Shown: positions 20,602 through 31,078 of the stretch, one piece after another | Layout of the letters: each line of letters begins with the position of its first letter | How positions within the stretch are numbered: the stretch's first letter is position 1 | Source: Myxococcales bacterium FL481 | GTDB taxonomy: Bacteria > Myxococcota_A > Polyangia > Nannocystales > Nannocystaceae | Assembly (NCBI GenBank): GCA_006508105.1 | Contig: QKPP01000279.1 | Span: forward strand, 1 to 64,000 | Length of the DNA: 64,000 bases | Direction of reading: 5' to 3' | Translations under genes and position numbers: made by a program | Notes under the pieces: model-generated | Database searches by the model: none | What the model was told of the DNA's origin: nothing | Seen by the model: only the letters and a program-made list of their open reading frames with translations

Positions 20602-21038
20602 GAACGGCCGAGGTTTACCACAGCCGGGTACCACCCGGATGCGTCCCCGCCGGGGAGTCAGGCCACCCACGCGCGAGACCCAGACCGTCGTTCGCCAGCC
20701 TCCATGGAGTCGATCGGGGCGCGCCCCAACCGACGCTCGCAAGCATGCCGTCAATCTCGGCCTGACGAACCGGCCCGGACTCGGCCCGAGCGCGATCGTG
20801 GGTCCAGGTGATCGGAACTAGGCGCTGTCTTGGTCGCCCAGACCAGATCGGCCCCTCGCGCTCCAGCGGCCGCAGCGACCTTGGCGCTGGTTGCGTTGGG
20901 GTTCAGCCGGGTCGAAACGCCCGATCCCGCCAATCGACGGATCTCGTCCTTCATCCGCGACCAAAACGTTCGCGTACCGACATCGATGCAGCGGACTTTT
21001 TTTGCGGTCGAGTTGGCCAAGGCGTCACGCTTTAAGCT

Positions 21039-22544
21039 ATGTCGCTAAGCGAGCTGGCCGTCGGGCTCGCCGACGCTGGCTTGCGAACGACCATGCCTTC
21101 GACCTCCGGGACTCGCGACGTGCCCAGCGACGACGACGCCAAAGCCCCGCTCTCCGTGGTCTCCGACACGGACGTTGGCACGACCATCGCCAATCGATAC
21201 CGCGTGACGCGGGTGATCGGCGAAGGCGGGATGGGCGTCGTGTACGAGGCCTTCGACCGCCAAGTCGAACGCCAAGTCGCCATCAAGCTCGTGCGCCGCG
21301 GCTCGCTGTCTGACGCGAAGTACATGACCCGGTTTCGGCGAGAACTCGAGGTCACCGCCAGCTTGCGCCACCCCTCGACCGTTCGCGTGTTCGAGCACGG
21401 CGAGACCAAAGACGGCCGCCCGTACATGGTCATGGAGCTGCTCACGGGCCGCTGCCTGGCAGACGTGCTCGAAGAGGGACGCATCGACGAGCTGCAGGCC
21501 CTCCAGTTCGCGCGGCAGATCGCCGAGAGCCTCAGCGAGGCTCACGATCGCGGGATTTTTCACCGCGATCTCAAGCCCGACAACATCTACATCGAGACGG
21601 TGGGTGTCACCACCGTGATCAAAGTCCTCGACTTCGGCATCGCGGGCGGCATTGATGCCAACCGTCTGACACGGGCCGGCGAGGTGTTCGGTACGCCGCA
21701 GTACATGTCGCCCGAACAGTGCAACGGTCAAGCCCTGGACCACCGCACCGACATCTACTCGCTCGGCTGCGTCCTCTACGAAATGCTCGAAGGGGACCCG
21801 CCCTTTCGAGCGGAGGAACCGATGGCGACCATGCTCAAGCATGTGCGCGCCAAAGTGCCCATGCCCAAGCACTGCTCGCGCGAGACGGCGCGGGTCCTCC
21901 TGCTGGCGCTCCGCAAGGATCGCAACAAACGCATCCAAAAAGCGGGACGCTTCGCGGAGCTCATCGGCGGTTGCATTGGTGCCGTGCGCGATCGCGAGAT
22001 GGGTGTCGAGCCCAACTTGCCGCCGGAACTGGCGGCGGAAGCCACCGACCGCCATACCGTGACCGGGCGCACCACGGCCGAGGAGCCCGTGGCCGCGCCA
22101 GAGACCACCCGCTGGCTGTCGACGGGGCCCGGGCGACTCGCCGGCGCGGGTCTCGGCCTCGCGTTCATCGGGGTGCTGGGGTATCTGTTTTTGGCCAAAC
22201 CCGAGCCCGAAGAATCGGTCGCCAAGGCCGCCACCACGGTCAACAAGCCGCACGAAGATCGATCGGACTCGGGCGTGGCGATCGACAAGCTGCCCCGCAA
22301 CCGCGCGCTGATCGTCACCAACGTCGACAAAGCGAAAGTCCACCTGGACGACGTCGAACAATGCGAGACGCCGTGCCATATCGAGGTGCCGGTGGGCGAC
22401 GGGGTCGCGCACGAACTGCGACTGACCAAGGCCGGGTACGTCGAGGTCATTCAACGGTGGCAGCCCAAGAGCGTGACCGAAGACCCACCGGAGCTCCCGG
22501 ATCTGCGCCTTTCGGAGCAGGGCACCGCGAAACCCGGGCAGTAG
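21039..22544 (+). CDS. Ser/Thr protein kinase with TM and C-terminal PEGA domain
   Basis: YRVTRVIGEGGMGVVYEAFDR, HRDLKPDNIYIE, DFGIAGG, GTPQYMSPEQ; TM LAGAGLGLAFIGVLGYLFL; VTNVDKAKVHLDDVEQCETPCHIEVPVGDGVAHELRLTKAGY. Confidence 0.93.
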   Translation: MSLSELAVGLADAGLRTTMPSTSGTRDVPSDDDAKAPLSVVSDTDVGTTIANRYRVTRVIGEGGMGVVYEAFDRQVERQVAIKLVRRGSLSDAKYMTRFRRELEVTASLRHPSTVRVFEHGETKDGRPYMVMELLTGRCLADVLEEGRIDELQALQFARQIAESLSEAHDRGIFHRDLKPDNIYIETVGVTTVIKVLDFGIAGGIDANRLTRAGEVFGTPQYMSPEQCNGQALDHRTDIYSLGCVLYEMLEGDPPFRAEEPMATMLKHVRAKVPMPKHCSRETARVLLLALRKDRNKRIQKAGRFAELIGGCIGAVRDREMGVEPNLPPELAAEATDRHTVTGRTTAEEPVAAPETTRWLSTGPGRLAGAGLGLAFIGVLGYLFLAKPEPEESVAKAATTVNKPHEDRSDSGVAIDKLPRNRALIVTNVDKAKVHLDDVEQCETPCHIEVPVGDGVAHELRLTKAGYVEVIQRWQPKSVTEDPPELPDLRLSEQGTAKPGQ

Positions 22545-22774
22545 CCTCGCGGTCGCTCGAAGCGAACATCGAACGTGGACCCGCGCCGCCGCTCCTGACA
22601 AGGCCCGCTCCACCGCCGGCTGGTCGCGGTCGTGGACCTCGGTGGACGAAACGGATCCCGAGGCCCCGTGGGTGACCGCTCGCACCCGGTCAGTGCTGGT
22701 CTACGCCGCCAGCCATCTCCACTGGCGCTGCGAGCGTCTTGCCGATGACGAGTCGCTCTGCCACTCTCGCGCCA

Positions 22775-24079
22775 ATGTCCAACCAGGACGAGGACTTCGC
22801 CGCTCTGCTCGACGCTTCACTTGCCGACCAAGGCCAACGCCAGCGCCAGCGCCAGCGTCTGCGGCCCGGGCAGGCGGTGGAGGGCAAGGTCGTCGAGATC
22901 GGGCGGGACACGGTGTTCGTCGACGTGGGCACCCGCTCGGAAGGCCAGATCCCGCGCAGCCAACTCGAAGACGGCGACGGCAAGGTCCGCGTGCGCCCGG
23001 GCGATCTGGTTCGCGCCACGCTGGTGACCGCCGGCGATCGACCGACGCTCACCATCAGCTTCACGGGCGGCGGCGTCGACGACCTCCAGCTGGCGCTCGA
23101 GTCCGGGGCCCCCGTCAGCGGCACCGTGGACAAAGCGGTGAAAGGCGGCCTGACGGTGACGGTCGGCAAGGTGTCAGCGTTTTGCCCCGGCTCGCAGTTC
23201 GACCTCAGCTACACCCCCGATCTCTCCGTATTCGAGGGCCAGCAGCACGAGTTTCGCGTGATCGACATCCGCGACGGCGGGCGCTCGGTGGTGCTGTCGC
23301 GTCGGGCACTGCTCGAAGCTCGGCGGGCTGAAGAGTCCCGGGCTACGCTGGAACGGCTCAAAGTCGGGGACGAGGTCGAGGGCGTGGTGCGGTCGGTCCA
23401 ACCGTACGGAGCCTTCGTGGACCTCGGGGGCGTGCAGGGCCTCGTGCACATCTCCGAGCTGGGCCACGGCCGGGTGGCCAAAGTGGAAGACGCGGTCTCC
23501 GTGGGCGAGCAAGTCAAAGCCAAGGTCTTAGCCATCGAAACCGACGGCGACCAGGCCACCGCGAGCAAGCCCCGCATCCGTCTGTCGCTCAAGGCGATGG
23601 TCGCTGGCGCCGCACAAGCCCCAGCCGCCGAGGTTCTCGACGCCGAGGTGACGAAGGTCGAGTCGTTCGGCGTGTTCGTCGCAACCGAAGCCAGCGCCGG
23701 CCTCGTCCCCACCCGCGAGCTCGATCTGCCGCCGGGCGGCGACCCGCGTCGCGCCTACCCGATCGGCAAGAAGGTGCAAGTCATCCAGCTGCCGGGTGAC
23801 TCGGACGGGCGCGTGCGGTTCTCCATGAAGCGCGTGGCCGATGCAGAAGAGCGCTCGGCGTTCGCCGCGTTTGCGGCCAAGAGCCAGGCGAAGTCCAACC
23901 CCAAAGGGCCACGCGTCGGGAGCTTAGGCGCGCTTTTGGCTCAGCAGCTCGGGGACACGCAACTCCCGGACGCAGTGCCATCCCAGCCGGCCGTGGCAGC
24001 CCCCCGCCCGGTCGCTCCGGAGCCGGCGGCTGCGCCAGATGCGGGCAAGCGCCGCGGCCAGCGACGTCGGATCCGCTAA
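22775..24079 (+). CDS. S1 RNA-binding domain protein (RpsA-like)
   Basis: Repeated S1 motifs: GKVVEIGRDTVFVDVGTRSEGQIPRSQL; VGDEVEGVVRSVQPYGAFVDLGGVQGLVHISELGHGRV. Start ATG 22775 (MSNQDEDFAALLDASLAD). Confidence 0.88.
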   Translation: MSNQDEDFAALLDASLADQGQRQRQRQRLRPGQAVEGKVVEIGRDTVFVDVGTRSEGQIPRSQLEDGDGKVRVRPGDLVRATLVTAGDRPTLTISFTGGGVDDLQLALESGAPVSGTVDKAVKGGLTVTVGKVSAFCPGSQFDLSYTPDLSVFEGQQHEFRVIDIRDGGRSVVLSRRALLEARRAEESRATLERLKVGDEVEGVVRSVQPYGAFVDLGGVQGLVHISELGHGRVAKVEDAVSVGEQVKAKVLAIETDGDQATASKPRIRLSLKAMVAGAAQAPAAEVLDAEVTKVESFGVFVATEASAGLVPTRELDLPPGGDPRRAYPIGKKVQVIQLPGDSDGRVRFSMKRVADAEERSAFAAFAAKSQAKSNPKGPRVGSLGALLAQQLGDTQLPDAVPSQPAVAAPRPVAPEPAAAPDAGKRRGQRRRIR

Positions 24080-24588
24080 CCACCGAGCGCTAAGACCGCG
24101 ATGGCGGCGGTTGGCCGGGGCCGGGGCCGGAAACGCTCCCGCGCCGACCTCGGACCGCTGGCCTGGAGGTCGTCTGGGGACAATCCGGCGAACATCCAGT
24201 GACGCGCGATCGGCCCCCCCCACGGTGGCCGCGGTTCTCGCCGTGGCACGAAACCGACCAAGCTGCGATCCGGGCGAGCGTCGTGGACGCCGGTTGCGGA
24301 GAAAGCGTGAACCCGCGGCCGCCGCTAGCGGAGCTCGCTCGTGCGCCATCCCACTCGCATTGTTCATAACTTGTTCATCTTGATTCCCGAGCTAGAGTTC
24401 GTTTGTGCAAAACTCGTCCACCTGAGGTATGGCCGCGTGGGTCGCCAACGGACAGCGGGACCGGACCGACCGGCTTGACAAGCGCCGACCGCGACGAGCG
24501 CGGGTACCGGGTCCCGTGGGCTCACCCAGCTCGAAGTCCTGTCTGGCGCCGCAACCACGCCTTTCGTTCCCTCTCGCGGAGTCAACCG

Positions 24589-25545
24589 ATGAACACCCAA
24601 CAACCCGACTGGGCCCTCGCCTCCCCCCAACGCATCGAACAAGCGCTTGAGGCGACACAACGACGCGGCACGGGTGGCTGGTTCGCCCTCGAATTCAGCG
24701 AGCGCGCCCCAACGGACCCCAAGCGCTACCAAGTCGACGGCCACGAGCTCGTGATGTGGCGCAGCGAAGGCGAGCTCGTCGTCTCGCCCGCCGCTTGCCC
24801 GCATATGGGGGCCGACCTGGCCACCGGTCGGGTGTGTCGCGGCAAGCTGGTGTGCCCCTGGCACGGCCTGGCCTTGCCAGCTCGAGGCCGGACCGGCTGG
24901 CGTCCGTACCCGGTACACGACGATGGGCAGCTCGTCTGGGTGCAAATGCCGGCGGGGGACGAAGCGTTGCCGCGCCCGATCCTGGTCGAGCGTCCCACCC
25001 GACGCATTTCTGCCGGACACCAACTCGACTTGGCCTGCGATCCGCAAGACGTGATCGCCAACCGCTTGGACCCCTGGCATGGCGCCCATCTCCACCCCCA
25101 CAGCTTTTCCCAACTCGCGGTGGTCGACGGCGACGACGAAGCGTTTGGTCTCGACGTCGAAGTCAAAGTCGGTTGGTCGCTGACTACCCGAGCGCGGGTC
25201 ACGTTTCACTGCCCGACGGCACGCTCCATTGTGATGAGTATCGTCGACGGCGTGGGGAAAGGTTCCGTACTCGAAACTCACGCCACGCCGATCGCCCCCG
25301 GGCGCACCCGGGTTCTGGAGACGATGTCGGCCACGTCTGATCACCCGCTGTTTCGCCCGCTGTCCTCGAGCGGGCTATTTCGTCGCGTGTTGCGACAGCG
25401 CCTGGTGGCTCGAGCCCGACGGCTATGGGTCGAAGATGCGGAGTACGCCGAGCGCCGCTGCCTGCTGCGAGGACGCAAAACGGCACACCGCCCTCCTCTC
25501 GCCAGCCCACAAGACGAACCCGTTGGCCTTCCGTACCCGATCTAG
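24589..25545 (+). CDS. Rieske [2Fe-2S] oxygenase-like protein (DUF5914-like)
   Basis: Rieske ligand pair CPHMGADL...CPWHGLAL; C-terminal SRPBCC-like region. ATG 24589 (MNTQQPDWALAS). Confidence 0.75.
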   Translation: MNTQQPDWALASPQRIEQALEATQRRGTGGWFALEFSERAPTDPKRYQVDGHELVMWRSEGELVVSPAACPHMGADLATGRVCRGKLVCPWHGLALPARGRTGWRPYPVHDDGQLVWVQMPAGDEALPRPILVERPTRRISAGHQLDLACDPQDVIANRLDPWHGAHLHPHSFSQLAVVDGDDEAFGLDVEVKVGWSLTTRARVTFHCPTARSIVMSIVDGVGKGSVLETHATPIAPGRTRVLETMSATSDHPLFRPLSSSGLFRRVLRQRLVARARRLWVEDAEYAERRCLLRGRKTAHRPPLASPQDEPVGLPYPI

Positions 25546-25552
25546 ACCCGAC

Positions 25553-26305
25553 ATGAGGACCGCCTCTCGCACCCCGCCGGCGGAGTCGTCCTTGGCCCCG
25601 AGGCCGGCCTCGATCGAGGACACGACACAAACTGCGCAGACCCCCCGAGCGCGTCCGGGTCACGTGCGCCCCCTCGACAGCGACGAGACGACGCGGTGGC
25701 CGATTCGGGTGTCGACCCTCAGCGTCGACGAACTGCAGCAACGGTTTCAGGTTCGCGCCGTCGCCTACCATGGGCTGCGAGCCGCGCTGGCCCACGCCGG
25801 TCGACTGGACCAAGTGCAAGCGGCCGTGCCGCCCTCGGCCGCGCAGCTGCTACGTCGACCGCCCACGATGTGGCGGTGGGCGCCCGCGCTCGCTTTCCAA
25901 CACGTCCTGTGGGCGTTGGAGCAGGTCACGGACGCCACGCAGATGCAGCGCATCGGGCTCGACACCGTGACGCTGGGTCCGCTGCGTTGGGCCCTGCCCG
26001 CCATCCGGGCGAGCGTCGCCGCGACCCGGCGAGACCCGCACGCACTGCTCAGCGGGCTTTGTCGTGGCGTCACGCCACACCTGCGCGGCATCACGCTGAC
26101 CTCCCGACGCCTGGGTCCTCGCCGTGGCGAACTGGGCGTCCGATACGAATGGCTCCAGCACGTCACACCCGCGGCCTTCGTATTCTGGGAAGGCGTGGCC
26201 TCGTTGGCGCTGGATCTGGCCCGCGTCACGGGCGTGGTGGTCACGACCTCCAGCGAGATTGCAGACGAGGGCGTTATCGGCATCCTCCACGTCGATTGGG
26301 ACTAG
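25553..26305 (+). CDS. TIGR02265/DUF2378-like protein
   Basis: VDELQQRFQVRAVAYHGLRAALA...WEGVASLALDLARVTGVVVTT; overall pattern resembles the Myxococcales TIGR02265 paralogous family. Downstream of the Rieske gene on the same strand. Confidence 0.45.
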   Translation: MRTASRTPPAESSLAPRPASIEDTTQTAQTPRARPGHVRPLDSDETTRWPIRVSTLSVDELQQRFQVRAVAYHGLRAALAHAGRLDQVQAAVPPSAAQLLRRPPTMWRWAPALAFQHVLWALEQVTDATQMQRIGLDTVTLGPLRWALPAIRASVAATRRDPHALLSGLCRGVTPHLRGITLTSRRLGPRRGELGVRYEWLQHVTPAAFVFWEGVASLALDLARVTGVVVTTSSEIADEGVIGILHVDWD

Positions 26306-26411
26306 TGTGGCGTCGAGTCAGATCGCCAGTCAGACGGCTCGGGGAACCCGAGCCCGTCGCTTGGGGCCGCGATGCGAACCTGCCGCGAGGCGGCCACCGA
26401 CCCGCTCCACT

Positions 26412-27314
26412 TCACGTGCGCCCTCGGGGAGGAAACCGAAGCAGCAGGAACTTCACCCGCCTGCGATCGCCGGACCCGGCGCCAAAACACGCAAGCACGC
26501 GCGCGGGACAGCCGCGAGTGTCGAACGAGCTCGGTACCTTGGCCCAGACCGCTGCGTTCGCGGGAACCTGCTCGAGCAAGTCTCGCAACAGCGGGAGATC
26601 GTCGACCGTGACTCGCTCAGGGTCGTACTCGCGGCCCCAAGGCGGATCCACGAACACCAGCGGCACCGATAGCCGCGCAACGTGTTCCAACGCGTCCCCG
26701 CACCGGACCCGCACTCGGTGCTGCACGCCGTACAACCGCAGGTTGTGCCGTGCCATCTCGGCGCGCTCGCGGTCGCGTTCGATCGCGAGGACGCGGCAAC
26801 CGGCCCGAGCAAACCCGATCGCGTTGCCCCCCGCACCACACGCGGCATCCACCACGTCGGCCCGTCGCGCAAGCCGTCCGATTCGGTACGCCAGCACCTC
26901 GGGCGTCAACGAGTACCGCGCCTCCTCATCGAGCCAGGCGCCGCGACGGGCGAACCCCAACGAGCCGTCGCGCCGCAGCCGAGCCTCGTGCAGTCGAGCT
27001 TGGCGCACGGCGGATCTCGGCAACGAGGGTTGGCAGGTCACGATGATCGCCTGACCGTCGAACGCGAGACCGCGGAGCCGGGTGGCCACGGCGGCCGCTT
27101 CGGTGCGCGACAGCTCGGCGACGAACCGTCTTCGGCCCCCGAGGTCCCCTTCCTCGTCCTCGAGCTGCCAGGCGCCGCCGCCCAGCAGACGTCGCCAGCG
27201 AAGCCACCGGGGCAAGCCGGCCACCTCGATGCGGGTGCAGGACACGAAGTCAGCCCTACCATGCAGGTGCAGGCGCGGCGGAATCGGTTCGCGGCCCGCC
27301 CGGCCGCGCGACAA
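26412..27314 (-). CDS. Class I SAM-dependent methyltransferase (RNA cap guanine-N2 / TGS1-like pattern)
   Basis: VVDAACGAGGNAIGFARAGCRVLAIERDRERAEMARHNLRLYGV...FVDPPWGREYDPERV. Confidence 0.75.
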   Translation of the reverse strand: MSRGRAGREPIPPRLHLHGRADFVSCTRIEVAGLPRWLRWRRLLGGGAWQLEDEEGDLGGRRRFVAELSRTEAAAVATRLRGLAFDGQAIIVTCQPSLPRSAVRQARLHEARLRRDGSLGFARRGAWLDEEARYSLTPEVLAYRIGRLARRADVVDAACGAGGNAIGFARAGCRVLAIERDRERAEMARHNLRLYGVQHRVRVRCGDALEHVARLSVPLVFVDPPWGREYDPERVTVDDLPLLRDLLEQVPANAAVWAKVPSSFDTRGCPARVLACFGAGSGDRRRVKFLLLRFPPRGRT

Positions 27315-27365
27315 GCGACCGACGGAATCCGCGCTCTGTCAAGCGACAGTACAATCGCGGAACCA

Positions 27366-28574
27366 GTGCGGTCCCATCGACATCTTCGCCGCATCGCGGC
27401 GCGCGTGCTCGTGCCCGCCGGGTTGCTGTGGGGCTTCGTCCGATGCGCGATGAGCCCGCCCGAGCCCTCGCTCACCTCGCCATCGGACGAAGACGACCGT
27501 CGCCGTCGAGCGGCGGCCGAAGCCATCGCGCGGGTCGAGAATCTGCAGCAACCGCCGCCGATGCCCCCTCGACCGCTGACCAAACGCGAGATCGCGGGCT
27601 TGCTCCAGGACGCCAACGACGATCTTCATCGCCTGGGTGTGCGTCGCCGGCCGAGCCTGTCCCCCCGGGGTCGACTGCCGCCGTCCCTGCGGTTGAAACG
27701 GGCGTACCAAGAGAGGCGAGCCCTCAACTACTCCGGCTCGCTCGATCAGGTGCGAACCTGGTTTAGCCGGGCGAAATTCGGCACCGCCGAACCGGGCCGC
27801 ACCCGACGACGAGGCCCGCTGCATCCATTTGATCTGTTTCTCGTGCCCGGGCACGACGACCAAGCCTGGCTCCACGTTGTGGTGCCAAGCTACGGGTTCG
27901 CGCCGCTCGACGGGGTGGGCAACCATCGATGCGTCGACAACGGTCAGCCCTGGGTGTTGCTCTCCGACCGGCTCAAGCTTGGCGAAGAGTACGTGTTGTA
28001 CAAACGCGACGGCACGCAATCGATCGCGCACCAATGGGGCCGCGAGTCCGTGATCGAAGACGTTGTCAGCATCGCGCGCACCTATCGCGAACGCGTCGGC
28101 GAACCGATCGGCGTGGGCGACATCAGTCGTCTGGCCGGCGGCAAGCTGCCCGGGCATTGGACCCATAAAACCGGCGTGGACGTCGACATGTACCTACTTA
28201 CGTACTCGACCTCGTCCCAACGCACCGAGCCGGGCATGATGTGGCATACGCTCACCCCCGACGGCGCGGTCTGGTCGTCGGATCCGGACGGAAACGGGCG
28301 CGTGGAAGCGTCTCGCGACGATCAAGGGGACACGCCGACGGCCCACAAGCTGCGCACCCTCGCCGAGACGGCGCTCGGCAACGACAACATTGTGTACTTC
28401 GTGCACGACGACCCCCGAGTGCTCCAGCCGTTCGACACGGCGGCGCAAGCCCGCCGCCGCGGCCGACGCTTCCTCCACGCCAAAAACCGCGGCTATTGGC
28501 CGCCACATCGCGATCACGTCCACCTGCGCTGGAACTTCGGACGCCTACGCATCGACGATCCGCCCAAGCCGTAA
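27366..28574 (+). CDS. MepA/M74-like penicillin-insensitive murein endopeptidase
   Basis: LPGHWTHKTGVDVDMYLL (HxxxGxxxD) and PPHRDHVHLRWNF (HxH) metal-binding motifs. GTG at 27366 is in frame; the track ORF start at 26682 is antisense to the methyltransferase gene. Confidence 0.72.
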   Translation: MRSHRHLRRIAARVLVPAGLLWGFVRCAMSPPEPSLTSPSDEDDRRRRAAAEAIARVENLQQPPPMPPRPLTKREIAGLLQDANDDLHRLGVRRRPSLSPRGRLPPSLRLKRAYQERRALNYSGSLDQVRTWFSRAKFGTAEPGRTRRRGPLHPFDLFLVPGHDDQAWLHVVVPSYGFAPLDGVGNHRCVDNGQPWVLLSDRLKLGEEYVLYKRDGTQSIAHQWGRESVIEDVVSIARTYRERVGEPIGVGDISRLAGGKLPGHWTHKTGVDVDMYLLTYSTSSQRTEPGMMWHTLTPDGAVWSSDPDGNGRVEASRDDQGDTPTAHKLRTLAETALGNDNIVYFVHDDPRVLQPFDTAAQARRRGRRFLHAKNRGYWPPHRDHVHLRWNFGRLRIDDPPKP

Positions 28575-28630
28575 AACGACGGGCAGTGGTCGTCGGGGTG
28601 GCCACGCGTTCGCGACGGTGGAGCCGTGCG

Positions 28631-29524
28631 CTATCCGACGTCGCGCAGCGAGGAAGACATCCGCGAGGCCACGCGATTGCGCCCCCCGCGTTTGCTCTGG
28701 TAGAGCAACTCGTCGGCCCGCGCGACCAAGGTCTCCAAGGTCAAGGAACCGGTGGCGCGGGCCATGGCCGTGTCGGCGATGCCAATGCTCATCGTGGTGC
28801 CCTGGGCGCGCGAATCCTCGGCGAACGCGGCGCGCAGGCGATCGGCCAAGGGCAACACCTGGTCGGCTTCCAAGCCCGGAAACACGGCCAAAAACTCGTC
28901 GCCTCCCCATCGGGCCACCCGATCCCGAGCCCGCAAGTGCTGGCGCATCACCTCGGCGGCGGCTCGCAACACGCCATCACCGGCGAGATGCCCGTGCTCG
29001 TCGTTGACCTCCTTGAAGCCATCGAGATCGACCAGCATCACGCACAGCGACGACCCATCGGCGGAGCAGCGCTCGACTTCCTCCTGCAGACACCGCGCGA
29101 TCGACCGTCGGTTCTCGAGTCCGGTCAGCTCGTCTTGATGCGCCTCACGCTCGCGCTGCTCCACCACCCGATGATGATTGAGCCCGCCGCGCACGACCGC
29201 CATCAAGTCGATGAATTGCTGCCGGATGATGAACAAGTCTTCGGTCTGCGCGAGCGCGATCCGCATCTCCAGACGCTCGTCGTCGCGACGTGAGAGGCGA
29301 AAGCGCCAGTGCACCAGCGGACCGAGGTCTCCCGCGTCTGTCGCGCACTGGGCCAAGGTCTCGCCGTCGTCATCGACGACCTGCGCCGAGGCGACCGCGA
29401 ACAAGGCCACGAAATCCTCTACGCAGCGTTGCAACAGCGCCTGACGATCGCGGGCCTCGAGCACGTGGAGCGCGAACTGGACCACAGGGGGCCGCTGTCC
29501 CGGGACACTCACCTGCGTCCCCAT
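28631..29524 (-). CDS. GGDEF diguanylate cyclase with uncharacterised N-terminal sensory region
   Basis: DELTGLENRRSIARCL...LRARDRVARWGGDEFLAVFPGLE; I-site RARD. ATG at 29522-29524 (MGTQVSVPG) preferred; the longer ORF overlaps the divergent GT9 gene. Confidence 0.88.
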   Translation of the reverse strand: MGTQVSVPGQRPPVVQFALHVLEARDRQALLQRCVEDFVALFAVASAQVVDDDGETLAQCATDAGDLGPLVHWRFRLSRRDDERLEMRIALAQTEDLFIIRQQFIDLMAVVRGGLNHHRVVEQREREAHQDELTGLENRRSIARCLQEEVERCSADGSSLCVMLVDLDGFKEVNDEHGHLAGDGVLRAAAEVMRQHLRARDRVARWGGDEFLAVFPGLEADQVLPLADRLRAAFAEDSRAQGTTMSIGIADTAMARATGSLTLETLVARADELLYQSKRGGRNRVASRMSSSLRDVG

Positions 29525-29533
29525 CGACCACCT

Positions 29534-29555
29534 CCGGCGGGTCTGAACCCGCCGG
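29534..29555 (-). promoter_or_regulatory. Perfect 9-bp-stem hairpin (CCGGCGGGT-CTGA-ACCCGCCGG) abutting the SD of the GGDEF gene
   Basis: Direct reading. On the minus strand the 3' arm ...GCCGGAGG overlaps a GGAGG SD about 6 nt before the ATG at 29524. Confidence 0.55.
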
Positions 29556-29635
29556 CCCGATGTGTCCGACAACAGTACGCGCGGTCTGGGGACCACACCT
29601 TGCTCGCGCCGGGCCCCCAGCGCACATGAGCACAG

Positions 29636-31078
29636 ATGGGCCTTGTTCGCCCCGATGCTTCGTACCCTCGACCACGCGGGCGGGTCTTGGTGATCAGCCT
29701 GCAACGGCTCGGCGATCTGTTGACGGCCGCACGCGTGACCGGCGAGCTGTCGCAGCGTGATGAGGTTGACCGGGTCGAGCTGCTGCACTTCTCGCCAACG
29801 GACGCCGCGGCCCGACTCCTGCCCGGGGTCTCCCGCCGCCACCAACTCGACTACAACGCCCTCAAACAGCTGCGTCACCTTCACGTGTTCGCCGCGCCCA
29901 CACGACTGCGCGAAGCGCTGGGGTCGGTGTACGACCGCCGCGGCTTCGACAGCGTCGTCAACCTCACGTCGACCGGCTTTGCTGCCGCCCTCGCGCCAGC
30001 ACTGCTGGCCAAACGCGGGCGTTGCTTCGGCCCGGCCTTGAGTGAACGGGGCGAGCTCATCACGCACGACCCGTTCTCCGCGTACCTCAACGAAATCGGG
30101 ACCGACCCCGACCTCAACGTCTTCGCCCATCAGGACTTGTACGCCGCCGCGGGCACCGTGGATCCCGGCCCTGGTCGCCTCCCGCTCCACGACCCTGAGG
30201 CGCGGCGAGAGGCGATCGACGCGTTGGGGTCGCTGGCTCGCCACGCCACGCCGCCCATCGCCGTCCACGTTCACTCGAGCGACATCCGCAAAGACTGGAG
30301 CAATCCGATGTCGTTTTCGGGTTGGCGAGGCTTGCTCAACGCCTTGGCGCGGCGCCAAGACGGCGGCGTGGTGCTGCTCGGCCATCCTCGCGAAGCTCCC
30401 GTGTTACAAGCCCTGGCCGAAAGCTGCCCGGGTCGGGCCGTCGCCGCGACGTGCTCACTGGGGGCCACGGCCGAACTCCTGCAACGCTGTAGCGGACTGA
30501 TCAGCGTGGATACGGTGACCATTCACCTGGCCGCCCTCGTCCGTTGTCGGTCGGTGATCTTGCGCCTGGGGCCGGCCGGCGGCGCGGCCTTCGTGCCCGG
30601 TGACGGCGCGCTCGTCGTCGATCCCCGTCGGGACTGCCATCCATGTCGCCAAGCGCAGTGCGATACGGAGCCGAAGCTGGCTTGTCATCGCGATCTGCAT
30701 GTGGGCGACCTCGCCGAACTCGCCCACGCGCATCTCTTTGACCGCCCGCTCTCGGCCTTCGCTTCGCGTCGCATCGCGGCCCGTGTGCGTGTACGAGTGT
30801 GTGAGCACAGCCGCTCGGGACTGCGCCGTTTGGTCACGCCGACGTGGTTCCCGGCCCCGGTCGCGGACCAACGCGTTGAAGCCAGCGACGATCGCTGGCG
30901 CTGCGCTTGGTGGAGCAGTTTCGTTGAACCAGGGGAGCTGGATCGCAGCCTGGTGGCGCGGCTGCTGAGCCCCGAGTCGGAACTCGAGCAACGCCGGCTC
31001 GACCGCGTGTTGGGGCTCCCCTCCCCGCTGGGCGCGGCGCTACGCGCCGCCTCCGAACTGCGAAAGGTTGGGGCATGA
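29636..31078 (+). CDS. Glycosyltransferase family 9 (heptosyltransferase-like)
   Basis: [23 protein letters not shown]...; [36 protein letters not shown]; 480 aa. Confidence 0.78.
   Translation: MGLVRPDASYPRPRGRVLVISLQRLGDLLTAARVTGELSQRDEVDRVELLHFSPTDAAARLLPGVSRRHQLDYNALKQLRHLHVFAAPTRLREALGSVYDRRGFDSVVNLTSTGFAAALAPALLAKRGRCFGPALSERGELITHDPFSAYLNEIGTDPDLNVFAHQDLYAAAGTVDPGPGRLPLHDPEARREAIDALGSLARHATPPIAVHVHSSDIRKDWSNPMSFSGWRGLLNALARRQDGGVVLLGHPREAPVLQALAESCPGRAVAATCSLGATAELLQRCSGLISVDTVTIHLAALVRCRSVILRLGPAGGAAFVPGDGALVVDPRRDCHPCRQAQCDTEPKLACHRDLHVGDLAELAHAHLFDRPLSAFASRRIAARVRVRVCEHSRSGLRRLVTPTWFPAPVADQRVEASDDRWRCAWWSSFVEPGELDRSLVARLLSPESELEQRRLDRVLGLPSPLGAALRAASELRKVGA

Noticed and set aside
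20751-21020. 89-aa minus-strand ORF (MANSTAKKVRCIDVGTRTFWSRMKDEIRRLAG...)
   Set aside because: Codon pattern is mildly coding-like but too short and domain-free; left unresolved. A BLASTP hit or ribosome profiling would decide.
21045-22685. 546-aa minus-strand ORF
   Set aside because: Antisense of the Ser/Thr kinase gene; no recognisable domain.
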